A stretch of 64,000 bases of DNA from an uncultured Bacilli bacterium (lineage in GTDB: Bacteria > Bacillota_I > Bacilli_A > RF39 > UBA660). Positions 53,398 through 62,082 of the stretch are shown in pieces. The notes beneath the pieces are model-generated. The model did no database searches. It saw nothing but the letters and a program-made list of their open reading frames with translations, and had not been told where the DNA came from. The first letter of the stretch is position 1; each line of letters begins with the position of its first letter. Location: contig CAKPDF010000006.1 of the NCBI GenBank assembly GCA_934148535.1, positions 19,416-83,415 of the forward strand, given 5' to 3'. Both the position numbers and the translations under genes were made by a program.

Positions 53398-54603
53398 ATG
53401 ATAAAAAGAAGAAACTTTTTAATGTTTATTGTAATGTTTATATTTACTTTTATTGGTATGAATGGGGTAAATGCTGCTAAGGGGTTATATTGCATATATG
53501 ATGATTCATTAGGTGAAGATTATGCTATGATTGTTCAAGATACTTTTGGTAATCATAGTTTTTATGAAAGAGATTCTGAGGGTGTTATTGATACATATAT
53601 TGATTATGATACTTTTGGTTGGACTTTATTTGATACCAACGATGGAAATGACGTTTTTGGCTCTTTTGATAGTTGTATGGAGAAGATTAATAAAGGCGGT
53701 TTTTTTGATACTGATCAAAAATTGAAAAAGTCTGGTACGGTTTTAGATGATGTTAAGAGTGATTCTTTTTCTTTCTTTTCTGTTAATGGTGATGTTGGTT
53801 CTATTTATCCTGAATCTTATTCTAAGAAAGCACTAAATACTTGGCTTATTCAACCTAGTGACGATAATATTCAACATTGTTTATATGCAAAATCGTCTAC
53901 AAGCGATGATCAAAAAACCACTGCTTTTTTTGCTATACAACTTGATATTAATTATACAACTAAAAAAGTTGTAGCTAGTGCAAAAGGAGCTAATTACAAG
54001 TCAGGTACTTTGAGTTTAGAATATACTTTTAAAGATATAAATAGTAATTATAAGTATTCTGATTTGGAAAAATATTTTAAGAATAGTTGTCCAATTGAAC
54101 TTTATGCAGCAATAGACCTGCTTCCTAATGGTTCTCAAAAACTTTATTTTTCTAATATTGATAAATTATCTTATATGCATTTAAAGGAAGAAAAGCGTCT
54201 TTGGAAATTTAGCAATAATGGTCATACTCTAACATCTATTGGTTTAGCTAATTATTATCCTGAAGGTTCAGTAGATACTTCCATTGCTATTAAGCCTAAC
54301 ACTATTACTATTGAAAATTGTGAGGATGTTTTTGGTGAAGATTTGTTGAAAATTTTACATGATGGTGTTAATGCTATTAAAATTATGATACCTTTATTAT
54401 TAATTGGTTTAGGCATACTTGATTTTGCAAAAGCTGTCTTTGGTGGCAGTGAAGATAATATGAAAAAAAGTGCTGTTAAATTTGGTAAAAGAGTTTTAAT
54501 TGGTATTGTGATTTTCTTTATTCCATCTATTTTAAATATTATTTTAGATATTGCTAATAAGATTTGGGGAAATATTGATCCATCTTTATGTGGTATTTTA
54601 TAG
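53398..54603 (+). CDS. Secreted protein with C-terminal VirB2-like two-helix domain
   Basis: 401 residues. A signal peptide ends near VNAA (residue 25), followed by an outer domain of about 270 residues with cysteines (LYCIYDD, DSCMEK, QHCLYAK, NSCPIEL). The last 110 residues repeat the two-helix module of the genes at 49322 and 49716: IKIMIPLLLIGLGILDFAKAV, split as IKIMIPLLLIG and ILDFAKAVFGG, then SEDNMKKSAVKFGKRVLIGI, and a second helix. It is thus a fusion of an exported domain to a pilin-like membrane module, possibly a tip or initiator subunit. The VirB6-like gene starts 12 bases later. Confidence 0.6.
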   Translation: MIKRRNFLMFIVMFIFTFIGMNGVNAAKGLYCIYDDSLGEDYAMIVQDTFGNHSFYERDSEGVIDTYIDYDTFGWTLFDTNDGNDVFGSFDSCMEKINKGGFFDTDQKLKKSGTVLDDVKSDSFSFFSVNGDVGSIYPESYSKKALNTWLIQPSDDNIQHCLYAKSSTSDDQKTTAFFAIQLDINYTTKKVVASAKGANYKSGTLSLEYTFKDINSNYKYSDLEKYFKNSCPIELYAAIDLLPNGSQKLYFSNIDKLSYMHLKEEKRLWKFSNNGHTLTSIGLANYYPEGSVDTSIAIKPNTITIENCEDVFGEDLLKILHDGVNAIKIMIPLLLIGLGILDFAKAVFGGSEDNMKKSAVKFGKRVLIGIVIFFIPSILNIILDIANKIWGNIDPSLCGIL

Positions 54604-54615
54604 GAGGTGTTTAAT

Positions 54616-56763
54616 GTGATATATTTTTGTGGTATTCTTAGTGATATTTGGGATGGCATAATTGGTAATATATATCAAGCAATTCGTGGATTTATGTATT
54701 CTGTTTGCGTTTTGGTATATAAACTTGTTATTTATTTATACAATTTATTTGATGTTTTATGTCATTCAAGGATTATGGATAGTCAAGTTGTCCAGCAAAT
54801 TTCAGCTAGAGTTGGATTAATTTTAGGACTTATAATGCTTTTTTATGTTTCTTTTTCTTTTATTAAGATGCTTATCGATCCTGATACTATTACTGATAAG
54901 GAAAAAGGTGCTTTTAACATTGTAAAAAAGGTTTTAATCGTTATTGTATTAATTGGTATAACTCCATATCTTTTTGATTTTGCTTTTGATATTCAAAATA
55001 AAATTTTAGGTGCCAACGATAGTAATAGTAATGTTATTTCTAGATTATTGTTACCTGAAGTTGTTGAGACAGATAATTTTGGTGGAGTTTTAAGTGCTAA
55101 CATATTTTTGTCTTTTTATGATTTGAATCCTTTATTAAAAGATTATTCTGATGATCCTGAATATGTAAAGTGTGTCAGTTATAGAAATCTTTTGCAAAAA
55201 GATATAATTGAGAATGGAGATTTTGATTTGGGTTATAACTGTATTGGTTCTGATAATGTTATTAAGATTGATGATTTGACTTCTGGTAGTGAATCTAACA
55301 TTCCAGTAATTGATTTTAACTTTGTTTTGTCTTTTGTTGTTGGATTATTTGTTTGTTGGATGTTGTTAATGTATTGTTTTAGTGTTGGTGTTAGAGTTAT
55401 TCAACTTGCTTTTTTACAAATTATTTCACCGATGGCAATAATTTCTTATCTTTCTCCAAAGAAAGATGGAATGTTTCAAAAGTGGGGAAAAATGTGTTTT
55501 ACAACTTATTTGGATGTTTTTATAAGAGTTGGAATTATTAATTTTATTGTTTTATTAATTGCTTATGTTATTAATGGATTTGATAATTTAGATAGTACTT
55601 TTTGGGAATCTGTTATTGCTTATAAAACCGTTAGTTCTACAACTAAAGTATTTTTAAAAATTATAATGATTTTGGCTTTACTTCAATTTGCTAAGAAAGC
55701 ACCTGAATTATTAAAAGATTTATTTCCTAATGCTTCAGTTGCTTCTGGAGATTTTGGATTTGGACTTAAGAATAGGTCTGTTCTTGGAGGAGCACTCGGC
55801 AAAGGTTTAGCTGTTGCTGGAGGAGTTGCTGCTGGTGGTGCATTAGGGCTTGCTGGTGGAATTCTTGGTGGTAATAATTGGAAAAATAGAATTTCTGGAG
55901 CTGTTGGTGGCTTGGTTAAAGGTGGTGTTCGAGGTTCATATAATGGGTTAAAAACGAAAGATATTAAGGGTGTTGGTAGTAGCCTTAGTAAAGTTCGTAA
56001 AAATCAGGCAACTGCTAATTTGAATAGAGCTCAAAGAATTGCTTCTGGTACTCCATTTAGTGAAAGAGCAGGAGATGCTGTTAGGAGTTTTATAGGTGCT
56101 CAATCAGCTTACTCAACTGTCGATGCTGAAGTTTCTGCTGGGCAGGCTGTAGAAGATTCAATTTCAAGCAATTCTAATTATAAAAAGACTGTTCAAAGAT
56201 TGAATCAGGCAAATGAAAATTTAAGTACAGCTAGATTGAATGCTGAAACACTTTTTCAACAGGAGAATGCTCAATTTGAAAATGATTATAATACAAAGTT
56301 AGCAGATATTGAAAATAAGTTGAAAACTGATAAAGATTTTACGCAAGAAGATTTTAATAATTTAAAGGCAAGATATAAACAAGAAAAAGATAATAATATT
56401 GCGGCAGCTGAAAGTAGAAGAGATGTTACTGTTTCTGGTGCACAAATTGTTTATGATCGAGCTAAGAAAAATAAGGATGCGTTTGAAGCTGCTATTTATG
56501 CATTGGCTTCTGGTCAAACAAATGATGAATATTTTACGAATTTTGTTAAAGATAAAACTATTGTTGTTAATAAAGACGATCAAGGTAATATAATTGATTG
56601 TTCTATTGATGGTTTGAAAGTTAATAATTATGATGGAACTGCTGTAGAAATTAAGAATTATGCTAAAGTTACTGGTGTTACTCCTAGTAATTATGAGATT
56701 CTTGATAATCGACATTCTAAAGCACAGACTGCCCGTAGAGATAAACATAAAGGTAGTAAATAA
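54616..56763 (+). CDS. VirB6/TrbL-like polytopic membrane protein of type IV secretion
   Basis: 715 residues. About seven membrane helices lie in the first 370 residues (e.g. LILGLIMLFYVSFSFIKML, FVLSFVVGLFVCWMLLMYC), with the VirB6-type SVGVRVIQLAFLQIISPMAII and MFQKWGKMCFTTYLDVFIRV. A glycine/alanine-rich stretch (GGALGKGLAVAGGVAAGGAL) and a long cytosolic coiled-coil tail (about 440-715) follow. In conjugation systems this protein lines the membrane channel. GTG 54616 follows AGGAGG at 8 bases; GTG 54607 lies inside that RBS. Confidence 0.75.
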   Translation: MIYFCGILSDIWDGIIGNIYQAIRGFMYSVCVLVYKLVIYLYNLFDVLCHSRIMDSQVVQQISARVGLILGLIMLFYVSFSFIKMLIDPDTITDKEKGAFNIVKKVLIVIVLIGITPYLFDFAFDIQNKILGANDSNSNVISRLLLPEVVETDNFGGVLSANIFLSFYDLNPLLKDYSDDPEYVKCVSYRNLLQKDIIENGDFDLGYNCIGSDNVIKIDDLTSGSESNIPVIDFNFVLSFVVGLFVCWMLLMYCFSVGVRVIQLAFLQIISPMAIISYLSPKKDGMFQKWGKMCFTTYLDVFIRVGIINFIVLLIAYVINGFDNLDSTFWESVIAYKTVSSTTKVFLKIIMILALLQFAKKAPELLKDLFPNASVASGDFGFGLKNRSVLGGALGKGLAVAGGVAAGGALGLAGGILGGNNWKNRISGAVGGLVKGGVRGSYNGLKTKDIKGVGSSLSKVRKNQATANLNRAQRIASGTPFSERAGDAVRSFIGAQSAYSTVDAEVSAGQAVEDSISSNSNYKKTVQRLNQANENLSTARLNAETLFQQENAQFENDYNTKLADIENKLKTDKDFTQEDFNNLKARYKQEKDNNIAAAESRRDVTVSGAQIVYDRAKKNKDAFEAAIYALASGQTNDEYFTNFVKDKTIVVNKDDQGNIIDCSIDGLKVNNYDGTAVEIKNYAKVTGVTPSNYEILDNRHSKAQTARRDKHKGSK

Positions 56764-56783
56764 ATTAAGGAGTGTGATATTAA

Positions 56784-57110
56784 ATGAATGGTGGATATTT
56801 GGTGCCAGCCAATGCTAAAAAGGGGACGTTGATATTTAATATATTTAGGCCTTTTGACTTAATATTATTTGGAAGTGGTTGTGCTGTGTCTTTGTTATTA
56901 CTTGCTTTGTTTTCTACTGTTAATTTTTGGATAACTATAGTATTTTGTATGCCAGCTGCTATTACGGGGCTTTTGGTTGTTCCTATTCCTAATTATCATA
57001 ATGTTTTATGTGCTTTGCAGAGTATATTTGATTTTTATCTAAATAGAAGGAAATATCATTGGAAAGGTTGGTGTTTTTATGAGTTCTTCAAAGAAGACAG
57101 CAAAAAGTAA
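56784..57110 (+). CDS. PrgI/VirB3-like membrane protein
   Basis: 108 residues with two close membrane helices (about 29-65) after the motif FNIFRPFDLILFGSG, typical of PrgI-family (VirB3-like) components that dock VirB4. VVPIPNYHNVLCAL in the C-terminal half is also characteristic. It lies just upstream of the VirB4 genes, the normal order, and its end overlaps the next gene by 32 bases. Confidence 0.8.
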   Translation: MNGGYLVPANAKKGTLIFNIFRPFDLILFGSGCAVSLLLLALFSTVNFWITIVFCMPAAITGLLVVPIPNYHNVLCALQSIFDFYLNRRKYHWKGWCFYEFFKEDSKK

Positions 57111-57633
57111 ATATACTGAAGATTGGATTAATGTTAGAGCTATTGAGAATGGTTGTATTATTCTTGATAATAAGATGAGGGTTACTGGTGTTAAGATAAG
57201 ACCTAGGAATATCTTTATACTTGATCAGGCTACTCAAGATTCAGTTTTAATTGCTTTAAAAAACTTTTATAATACTATTGATTTTGAGTTTTGGTTGATA
57301 TGTGCTGATAGGCCGGTTGATATAAGTAGTTATTTGGCGAGATTGCAACTTTTGTATAATCAAACTAGTAGTCCTGTTATTAGAAAGATGATTAATCAAG
57401 ATATTAATAAGGCTAATGAGTTTATGGATAATAATATTACTGATACTGAGTATTATATTTTGTTTAAAGATAACAATTTAGATATGATTCAAAAGAAGAT
57501 TAGAACTTTAATTACAGGTCTTGCTAATGCTGGATTGATGAGTGCTCAAACTTCTAATCAGGATTTAAGAGTAGTTCTTGATAATTTCTTAAATGCTGGT
57601 ATGAATACTACATTTGGAACGGTGGTGGGATAA
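57079..57633 (+). CDS. VirB4/TraC N-terminal domain as a separate protein
   Basis: 184 residues without a P-loop. TEDWINVRAIENGCIILDNK and TGVKIRPRNIFIL match the N-terminal domain that normally opens VirB4/TraC/TrbE ATPases, here a stand-alone gene. It overlaps the PrgI-like gene by 32 bases and shares one base with the ATPase gene (TAATG), so the halves are made in step and probably form one functional VirB4. A stop-producing mutation is unlikely because both genes have well-formed junctions, but a split VirB4 is unusual. Confidence 0.7.
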   Translation: MSSSKKTAKSKYTEDWINVRAIENGCIILDNKMRVTGVKIRPRNIFILDQATQDSVLIALKNFYNTIDFEFWLICADRPVDISSYLARLQLLYNQTSSPVIRKMINQDINKANEFMDNNITDTEYYILFKDNNLDMIQKKIRTLITGLANAGLMSAQTSNQDLRVVLDNFLNAGMNTTFGTVVG

Positions 57634-59426
57634 TGGCAAATAGTTTTTTTAAATCTGAAATTGCTCCTAAGGCTATTGAATTTCATAATTCTGATTTTAT
57701 AATTTCTGATAAATATGCTACTATTTTAACTGTTATTTCTTATCCTAGATATATAGCGCCTGGTTATTTGTCTAATTTAACTAATATGAGTGGTGTTAAA
57801 TTAGTTGTTAAACATATTCCTGTTCCTTTTTCTACTTTATCTAGAATGTTAAATAAAGAAATAGCAGATTTAAAGAATAAATATCAAAATGAGAGGGATT
57901 TGACTATTCAAGAGAGAATTAGGCAGGATGTTGATAGTTTGGAATATTTTATTCAACAATTTACTGCTAGTCAGTCTAAAACTTTTGATTTTCAAATGCA
58001 TATTATGGTTACTGCTGATACTAGGGAGCAACTTGATAATAAAAAATTATCTTTAAAGAATTTCTTGGATGCTATGGAAATGCGTGCTGTTCCATTGAGA
58101 TTTGAGATGGAAAGTGTTCTTAAGAGTATGTTGCCTATATTTGATGATCAACTTATTGAGAGTAGAATAGGTACACCTATGCCTTCTCCTACGATTGCGG
58201 CAATGTATCCATTTATTTTTGATACTATAAAAGATGAGGGATTATCTACTTTATTGGGTGTTGATTTTTCTGGTGGTGTTGTATTGTTTAATCAATTTTT
58301 ATATCAACTTAGAAAAGAAAATAATAGAAATAATGCTAATATGATTATTATGGGTACTTCTGGTAGTGGTAAGAGTACTGCTGCTAAATTAATTCTTAGA
58401 AGTCATATAAGAAATGGATATCAAATAGTGGCTATTGATCCTGAAGGTGAAATAACTGAGATGACTAAGATGTATGGCGGAGAGGTAATAGATCTTGGTT
58501 TAGGTGGAGCTTATGGTCTTATTAATCCATTCGATGTTGTAATTGATGCATCTGAAGATGAAATTCAAAATGGATTAGGATATACTGTTCTTAATAAAAC
58601 TTTACAAAATTTAAAGGCTTTCATGAAATATTATTCTCCTGATATAGAAGATGATGTATTAAATATGTTTAGTGAAATTGTACAAGCTACATATGCTAGA
58701 TTTGGTATTACTTTTAATAGTGATTTTTCTAGATATACTGTTAATGATTTTCCAACTTTTAGTGATGTGTATGCTACTATTAGTGGTAAACTTACTTCTA
58801 TGACTGAAAAGACTAGAGAAAGAGATATAATGGAGAGACTTGAGATTAAAGTTAGACCATTTATTAATGAACTTAGATATTATTTTAACGGTCATACTTC
58901 TATTAAAAGTGATAGTGATTTTCTTGTATTTAATATTAAAGAACTTATGAATGGTGATGTTAATATACGTAATGCATTATTATTTAATGTACTTAAATAT
59001 GCTTGGGGGTTATGTTTAAGACCTGAAGTTAATACTGTTTTATCTGTAGATGAAGCTCATGTATTGTTATCAGCTCAAAATACTTTGGGTGCTGAATTTT
59101 TAGCACAGGTTCAAAGACGTGCTAGAAAATATAATACTGGTACTATGATTATAACTCAGCAACCTAGTGATTTTGTTGGAGAAAATATTATTACTCATGG
59201 TAAGGCTATATTTGATAATTCTTCTTATTATTTAATTATGAATTTAAAGAAACAATCTGTTGATGATTTATCTATGTTAATAGATTTGAATGATAATGAG
59301 AAAGAAAATATAAAGAGATATAATCAGGGAGATGCATTATTTGTTTGTGGTGATCGTAGAATGCAGATTAATGTTATTGTTAGTGAAGATGAATTGGAAT
59401 CTTTTGGTTCAGGAGGAGGTTTCTAA
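57633..59426 (+). CDS. virB4: VirB4-like type IV secretion ATPase
   Basis: 597 residues. Walker A is GTSGSGKS (241-248), Walker B VLSVDEAHVLL (about 469-479), and GTMIITQQPSDF follows as the motif typical of VirB4/TraC and related HerA-FtsK ATPases. IDPEGEITEM and AYGLINPFDV are further family signatures. It energises pilus biogenesis or secretion at the membrane. The usual N-terminal domain is supplied by the preceding gene. It is followed 19 bases later by the wall hydrolase. No VirD4-type second ATPase is seen. Confidence 0.92.
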   Translation: MANSFFKSEIAPKAIEFHNSDFIISDKYATILTVISYPRYIAPGYLSNLTNMSGVKLVVKHIPVPFSTLSRMLNKEIADLKNKYQNERDLTIQERIRQDVDSLEYFIQQFTASQSKTFDFQMHIMVTADTREQLDNKKLSLKNFLDAMEMRAVPLRFEMESVLKSMLPIFDDQLIESRIGTPMPSPTIAAMYPFIFDTIKDEGLSTLLGVDFSGGVVLFNQFLYQLRKENNRNNANMIIMGTSGSGKSTAAKLILRSHIRNGYQIVAIDPEGEITEMTKMYGGEVIDLGLGGAYGLINPFDVVIDASEDEIQNGLGYTVLNKTLQNLKAFMKYYSPDIEDDVLNMFSEIVQATYARFGITFNSDFSRYTVNDFPTFSDVYATISGKLTSMTEKTRERDIMERLEIKVRPFINELRYYFNGHTSIKSDSDFLVFNIKELMNGDVNIRNALLFNVLKYAWGLCLRPEVNTVLSVDEAHVLLSAQNTLGAEFLAQVQRRARKYNTGTMIITQQPSDFVGENIITHGKAIFDNSSYYLIMNLKKQSVDDLSMLIDLNDNEKENIKRYNQGDALFVCGDRRMQINVIVSEDELESFGSGGGF

Positions 59427-59445
59427 TTAGTTTGGTGGTGGTTTG

Positions 59446-60957
59446 ATGAAGTTTCTTAGACTTGCTAGTAAAGTTTTTAATAGATTAAAAAAGAGTTCAA
59501 GTAAGAAGAGTAGTAGTGATGGGGAAGAGACTACTACTTCTTCTGATATAAGTAAAAAAATGCTTTCATTATTGTTAGGTGGTGGAGCTGGTTGCTTATC
59601 TTTTTCTATTGCTTCTGCTTTTATTGTAATAATTACAGTATTAATATTTTTGGATATTATTAAAGTTGAGGATAGTAGTGGATCTACTGGTATTAGTAGT
59701 GGATCTAGTATTTCTTATAATGATACTTGTGATTTTGAGGATACAATGGTAACTGTTATGGATTATTCTAATACTACTGTTCTTGCTACTGTTAGTTTAG
59801 AGGATTATGTTATTGGTTGTGCTGTTTTTGAAATTGGTGCTTCTAATGGTGCTTATTCTAGTTTAAATGAAAATTATGTTAAGGCACAATATTTAGCATC
59901 TAAAACTTGGTTACTTTCAACAAAGTCTTATAGTGCTACTGATAAAGTTGTTACTGTTAGAGCGGCTACATATGATCAACAATGGTGTGATTTAGAAAAA
60001 GGATGTTATGTTGAAGATTTAACAGGTTCTGTTAAAGGATTGTATGCTGCTTATCCTGGTGGATATAATGGGAAAAGTGCTACCCATTATTTAACTGAAT
60101 CAGATTTGGAAACTGCTAGACAATATTATAATGATACTTATGGTGAATTGTATTTACCTTCATCATATAATGATGTTATTGAGTCTCTTAATAGTTCAAC
60201 TGCTACTTATTACGTTGACGTTACTCAAAATTTTTGGAAGAGAACTGCTAGTAATGGTAGTCTTTATGATGATGTTCTTATTGCCACTGGTGAAAATTCT
60301 GGGAAAGTAGGTTATACTTCTTGGAATACTGATATTTCACAATATTATAGTAATAAAGTTATTTACAAATTGTCAAATTATTGTAGTGCAACTACTAGTA
60401 ATTCTAGTGGTGGTGATATTTCTGGTGCTGAATATCAAGAAGGTGGTTTACCTATTCCTTCTTATTATCAAGAAGACTATGCTGATGTTTATTTATCTTC
60501 TGATCATGTTAAAACAGTTGCTACTTCCGGTTGTGGTTTTACTTCATCTGCTATGATTATTTCTTATCTAACTGGTGAGATGGTTACTCCAAGGGAATTT
60601 GTTGATACTTGGTCATTACCTTATTATTCTTATGGTAAAGGAATGGATTTTAATTTGCCTCAAGCTGCGGCCACACATTATGGTCTTGGAAGTGTAAAAA
60701 CTACTAATGATATAAATACTGTATATGAGGCATTAAAGGATGGACATCCTGTTATGTCTTCTCAAGGTCCAGGTTTATTTACTACAGGCCAGCATCTTAT
60801 TGTTCTTCGTGGTGTTACTTCTGACGGAAAAATTTTAGTTAATGATCCTTTAAAGAGTCATGCTATTGGTAAAGATTATAATAATAGGAAATTTACTTTA
60901 GAGGAAATTAATCAATCTGCAATTACATATTTTATTTGGCCTAAAAAAGGAGGGTAA
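59446..60957 (+). CDS. Membrane-anchored wall enzyme: SpoIID-like plus C39-like peptidase domains
   Basis: 503 residues. A cytosolic basic N-terminus and membrane helix (about 44-70) are followed by two outer domains. Residues 100-310 resemble the SpoIID/LytB fold, with ATVSLEDYVIGCAVFEIGAS and KAQYLASKTWLLS; Glu129 corresponds to the SpoIID catalytic glutamate. Residues 335-503 resemble a papain-like C39 peptidase with Gln342, Cys363 in TSGCGFTSSA, His450 in GQHLIVLRG and Asp467 in LVNDP. In type IV systems a wall hydrolase (VirB1-like) opens the peptidoglycan. This pairing of folds is unusual. ATG 59446 follows GGTGGTGG. Confidence 0.75.
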   Translation: MKFLRLASKVFNRLKKSSSKKSSSDGEETTTSSDISKKMLSLLLGGGAGCLSFSIASAFIVIITVLIFLDIIKVEDSSGSTGISSGSSISYNDTCDFEDTMVTVMDYSNTTVLATVSLEDYVIGCAVFEIGASNGAYSSLNENYVKAQYLASKTWLLSTKSYSATDKVVTVRAATYDQQWCDLEKGCYVEDLTGSVKGLYAAYPGGYNGKSATHYLTESDLETARQYYNDTYGELYLPSSYNDVIESLNSSTATYYVDVTQNFWKRTASNGSLYDDVLIATGENSGKVGYTSWNTDISQYYSNKVIYKLSNYCSATTSNSSGGDISGAEYQEGGLPIPSYYQEDYADVYLSSDHVKTVATSGCGFTSSAMIISYLTGEMVTPREFVDTWSLPYYSYGKGMDFNLPQAAATHYGLGSVKTTNDINTVYEALKDGHPVMSSQGPGLFTTGQHLIVLRGVTSDGKILVNDPLKSHAIGKDYNNRKFTLEEINQSAITYFIWPKKGG

Positions 60958-60960
60958 ATT

Positions 60961-61683
60961 TTGAAAAAGATTTTTAATTTATTTTGTTTATTAATTTTTA
61001 TCTTTTTTTTATCTGGCTGTGATGTTCAATATAATTTACATATTTCTCCAAATGGATATATTGAAACAGTTGATGTTGATTATGATTTAGATGAAAGTGC
61101 TAGTAAATACTTTATACCAGTTTTTTATGGTATTACTGATTTTGAGGATCCAGATACTAATTTTTTAGAAAAAAGCAAGGGTATTAGTTATTATGATGTT
61201 TCTGAGCAACAGAATAATAATTTTAATCGTGTTAGTTATACTTATAACTTTTCTCAAGGTAATTTTAGAAGATCTTATTTTGCTAGAGGTGCATACAATA
61301 ATCTTGTTGTAAAACAGTATGATCATGATGATGATGGTAAAAAGGATTATATTGTTATTGCTACAGATGATTATTTTGAGCTATTTGATAGATTTTCTAA
61401 GCTTGATATGGTAACGGTTAATATTGAGTGTGATTATAAGGTTATTTCTAATAATGCTTCTGAAGTTAACAAGAATGTTTATACTTGGTATATATATAGA
61501 GATAATATTCCAACAATTAATTTGGTTTTTTCTCCGGATGATATTGTTGATTCTAGAAGTTTTTTAGAAAAAATTTTGGATGGCAATAATTTGACTATAT
61601 TTTTAATTTTTTCTGGTATTTTTATATTAGGTTTAATTATTTATTTTCTTTTGAAAAAACGTAGTGAATCTGTTAATAAGTAA
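60961..61683 (+). CDS. Lipoprotein with C-terminal membrane helix
   Basis: 240 residues. The lipobox LSGC (cysteine at residue 20) ends a short signal peptide, so it is probably lipid-anchored. The outer domain starts DVQYNLHISPNGYIE. A C-terminal helix (about 209-231) adds a second anchor, ending KKRSESVNK. It starts TTG, well spaced from GGAGGG and 3 bases after the wall-enzyme stop. Lipoproteins are common in Gram-positive type IV systems; the specific role is unknown. A clean terminator follows. Confidence 0.65.
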   Translation: MKKIFNLFCLLIFIFFLSGCDVQYNLHISPNGYIETVDVDYDLDESASKYFIPVFYGITDFEDPDTNFLEKSKGISYYDVSEQQNNNFNRVSYTYNFSQGNFRRSYFARGAYNNLVVKQYDHDDDGKKDYIVIATDDYFELFDRFSKLDMVTVNIECDYKVISNNASEVNKNVYTWYIYRDNIPTINLVFSPDDIVDSRSFLEKILDGNNLTIFLIFSGIFILGLIIYFLLKKRSESVNK

Positions 61684-61690
61684 AATATAT

Positions 61691-61714
61691 GGGTGAAGTA
61701 ATTCACCTTTTTTT
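61691..61714 (+). terminator. Terminator at the end of the type IV gene set
   Basis: GGTGAA and TTCACC arms around a 4-nt loop, followed by seven T residues. Confidence 0.8.
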
Positions 61715-61760
61715 CTTTTTTGTATAAAATAATGTGAAAAGAAGAAAAGGAGGAATGTAA

Positions 61761-61841
61761 ATGGGTAATTGTGGATCTTCAGCTGCTATCGTTTTAGTAT
61801 TATTTATTTTGTTAATCATTATACTTGGTGCATGGATTTAA
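61761..61841 (+). CDS. YjcZ-like small sporulation protein
   Basis: 26 residues: MGNCGSS then AAIVLVLFILLIIILGAWI. The GFALIVVLFILLIIVG-type helix is the signature of the YjcZ/small hydrophobic sporulation family, found in spores of Bacilli. RBS AAGGAGG lies 7 bases before the ATG. It is too short for usual ORF cut-offs. A second related gene follows 23 bases later, so the pair probably forms a small operon. Confidence 0.75.
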   Translation: MGNCGSSAAIVLVLFILLIIILGAWI

Positions 61842-61864
61842 TTAGTTTATAAGGAGGTGAAAAA

Positions 61865-61987
61865 ATGACTACTGGAAATTGCGGTGGTTGTAATACTAAT
61901 ACTTGTTCTTCTGGTGGTAGTGGTTTCTTAATTATTGTTGTATTATATATACTACTTGCTATTATACTTGGTTCTTGTTTTTTCTAA
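61865..61987 (+). CDS. YjcZ-like small protein with Cys/Gly-rich head
   Basis: 40 residues: MTTGNCGGCNTNTCSSGGSG, then FLIIVVLYILLAIILGSCFF. The helix matches the preceding YjcZ-like protein; the head has four cysteines. RBS AAGGAGGTGA is near consensus. A terminator follows directly. A spore-related role is inferred from the family and from spoIID/spoIIQ/spoIIID elsewhere in the window. Confidence 0.65.
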   Translation: MTTGNCGGCNTNTCSSGGSGFLIIVVLYILLAIILGSCFF

Positions 61988-61992
61988 AATTT

Positions 61993-62015
61993 AACTATCC
62001 TTTTGGATAGTTTTT
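61993..62015 (+). terminator. Terminator after the YjcZ-like pair
   Basis: AACTATCC and GGATAGTT arms (8 bp) with a TTTT loop, followed by a short T-run. Confidence 0.75.
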
Positions 62016-62028
62016 CAATGTAATTTGA

Positions 62029-62057
62029 TTGACATAGTATTTATGTAATGATAAAAT
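62029..62057 (+). promoter_or_regulatory. Promoter of the large coiled-coil protein gene
   Basis: TTGACA (62029-62034), a 17-bp spacer and TAAAAT (62052-62057), 26 bases before the ATG at 62083. Confidence 0.65.
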
Positions 62058-62082
62058 TATTTTAGTTAATTGAGGTGAGTGT

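Noticed and set aside
54255..54659. 134-residue minus-strand frame spanning two genes
   Set aside because: Lies opposite the VirB2-like module and the VirB6-like start, both well supported on the + strand.
56362..56748. 128-residue minus-strand frame
   Set aside because: Antisense shadow of the coiled-coil tail of the VirB6-like gene; Ile/Asn/Ser-biased composition typical of reversed AT-rich coding DNA.
30716..61683. Integrative conjugative element
   Set aside because: No integrase, relaxase, coupling protein or attachment repeats were recognised; base composition matches the surroundings.
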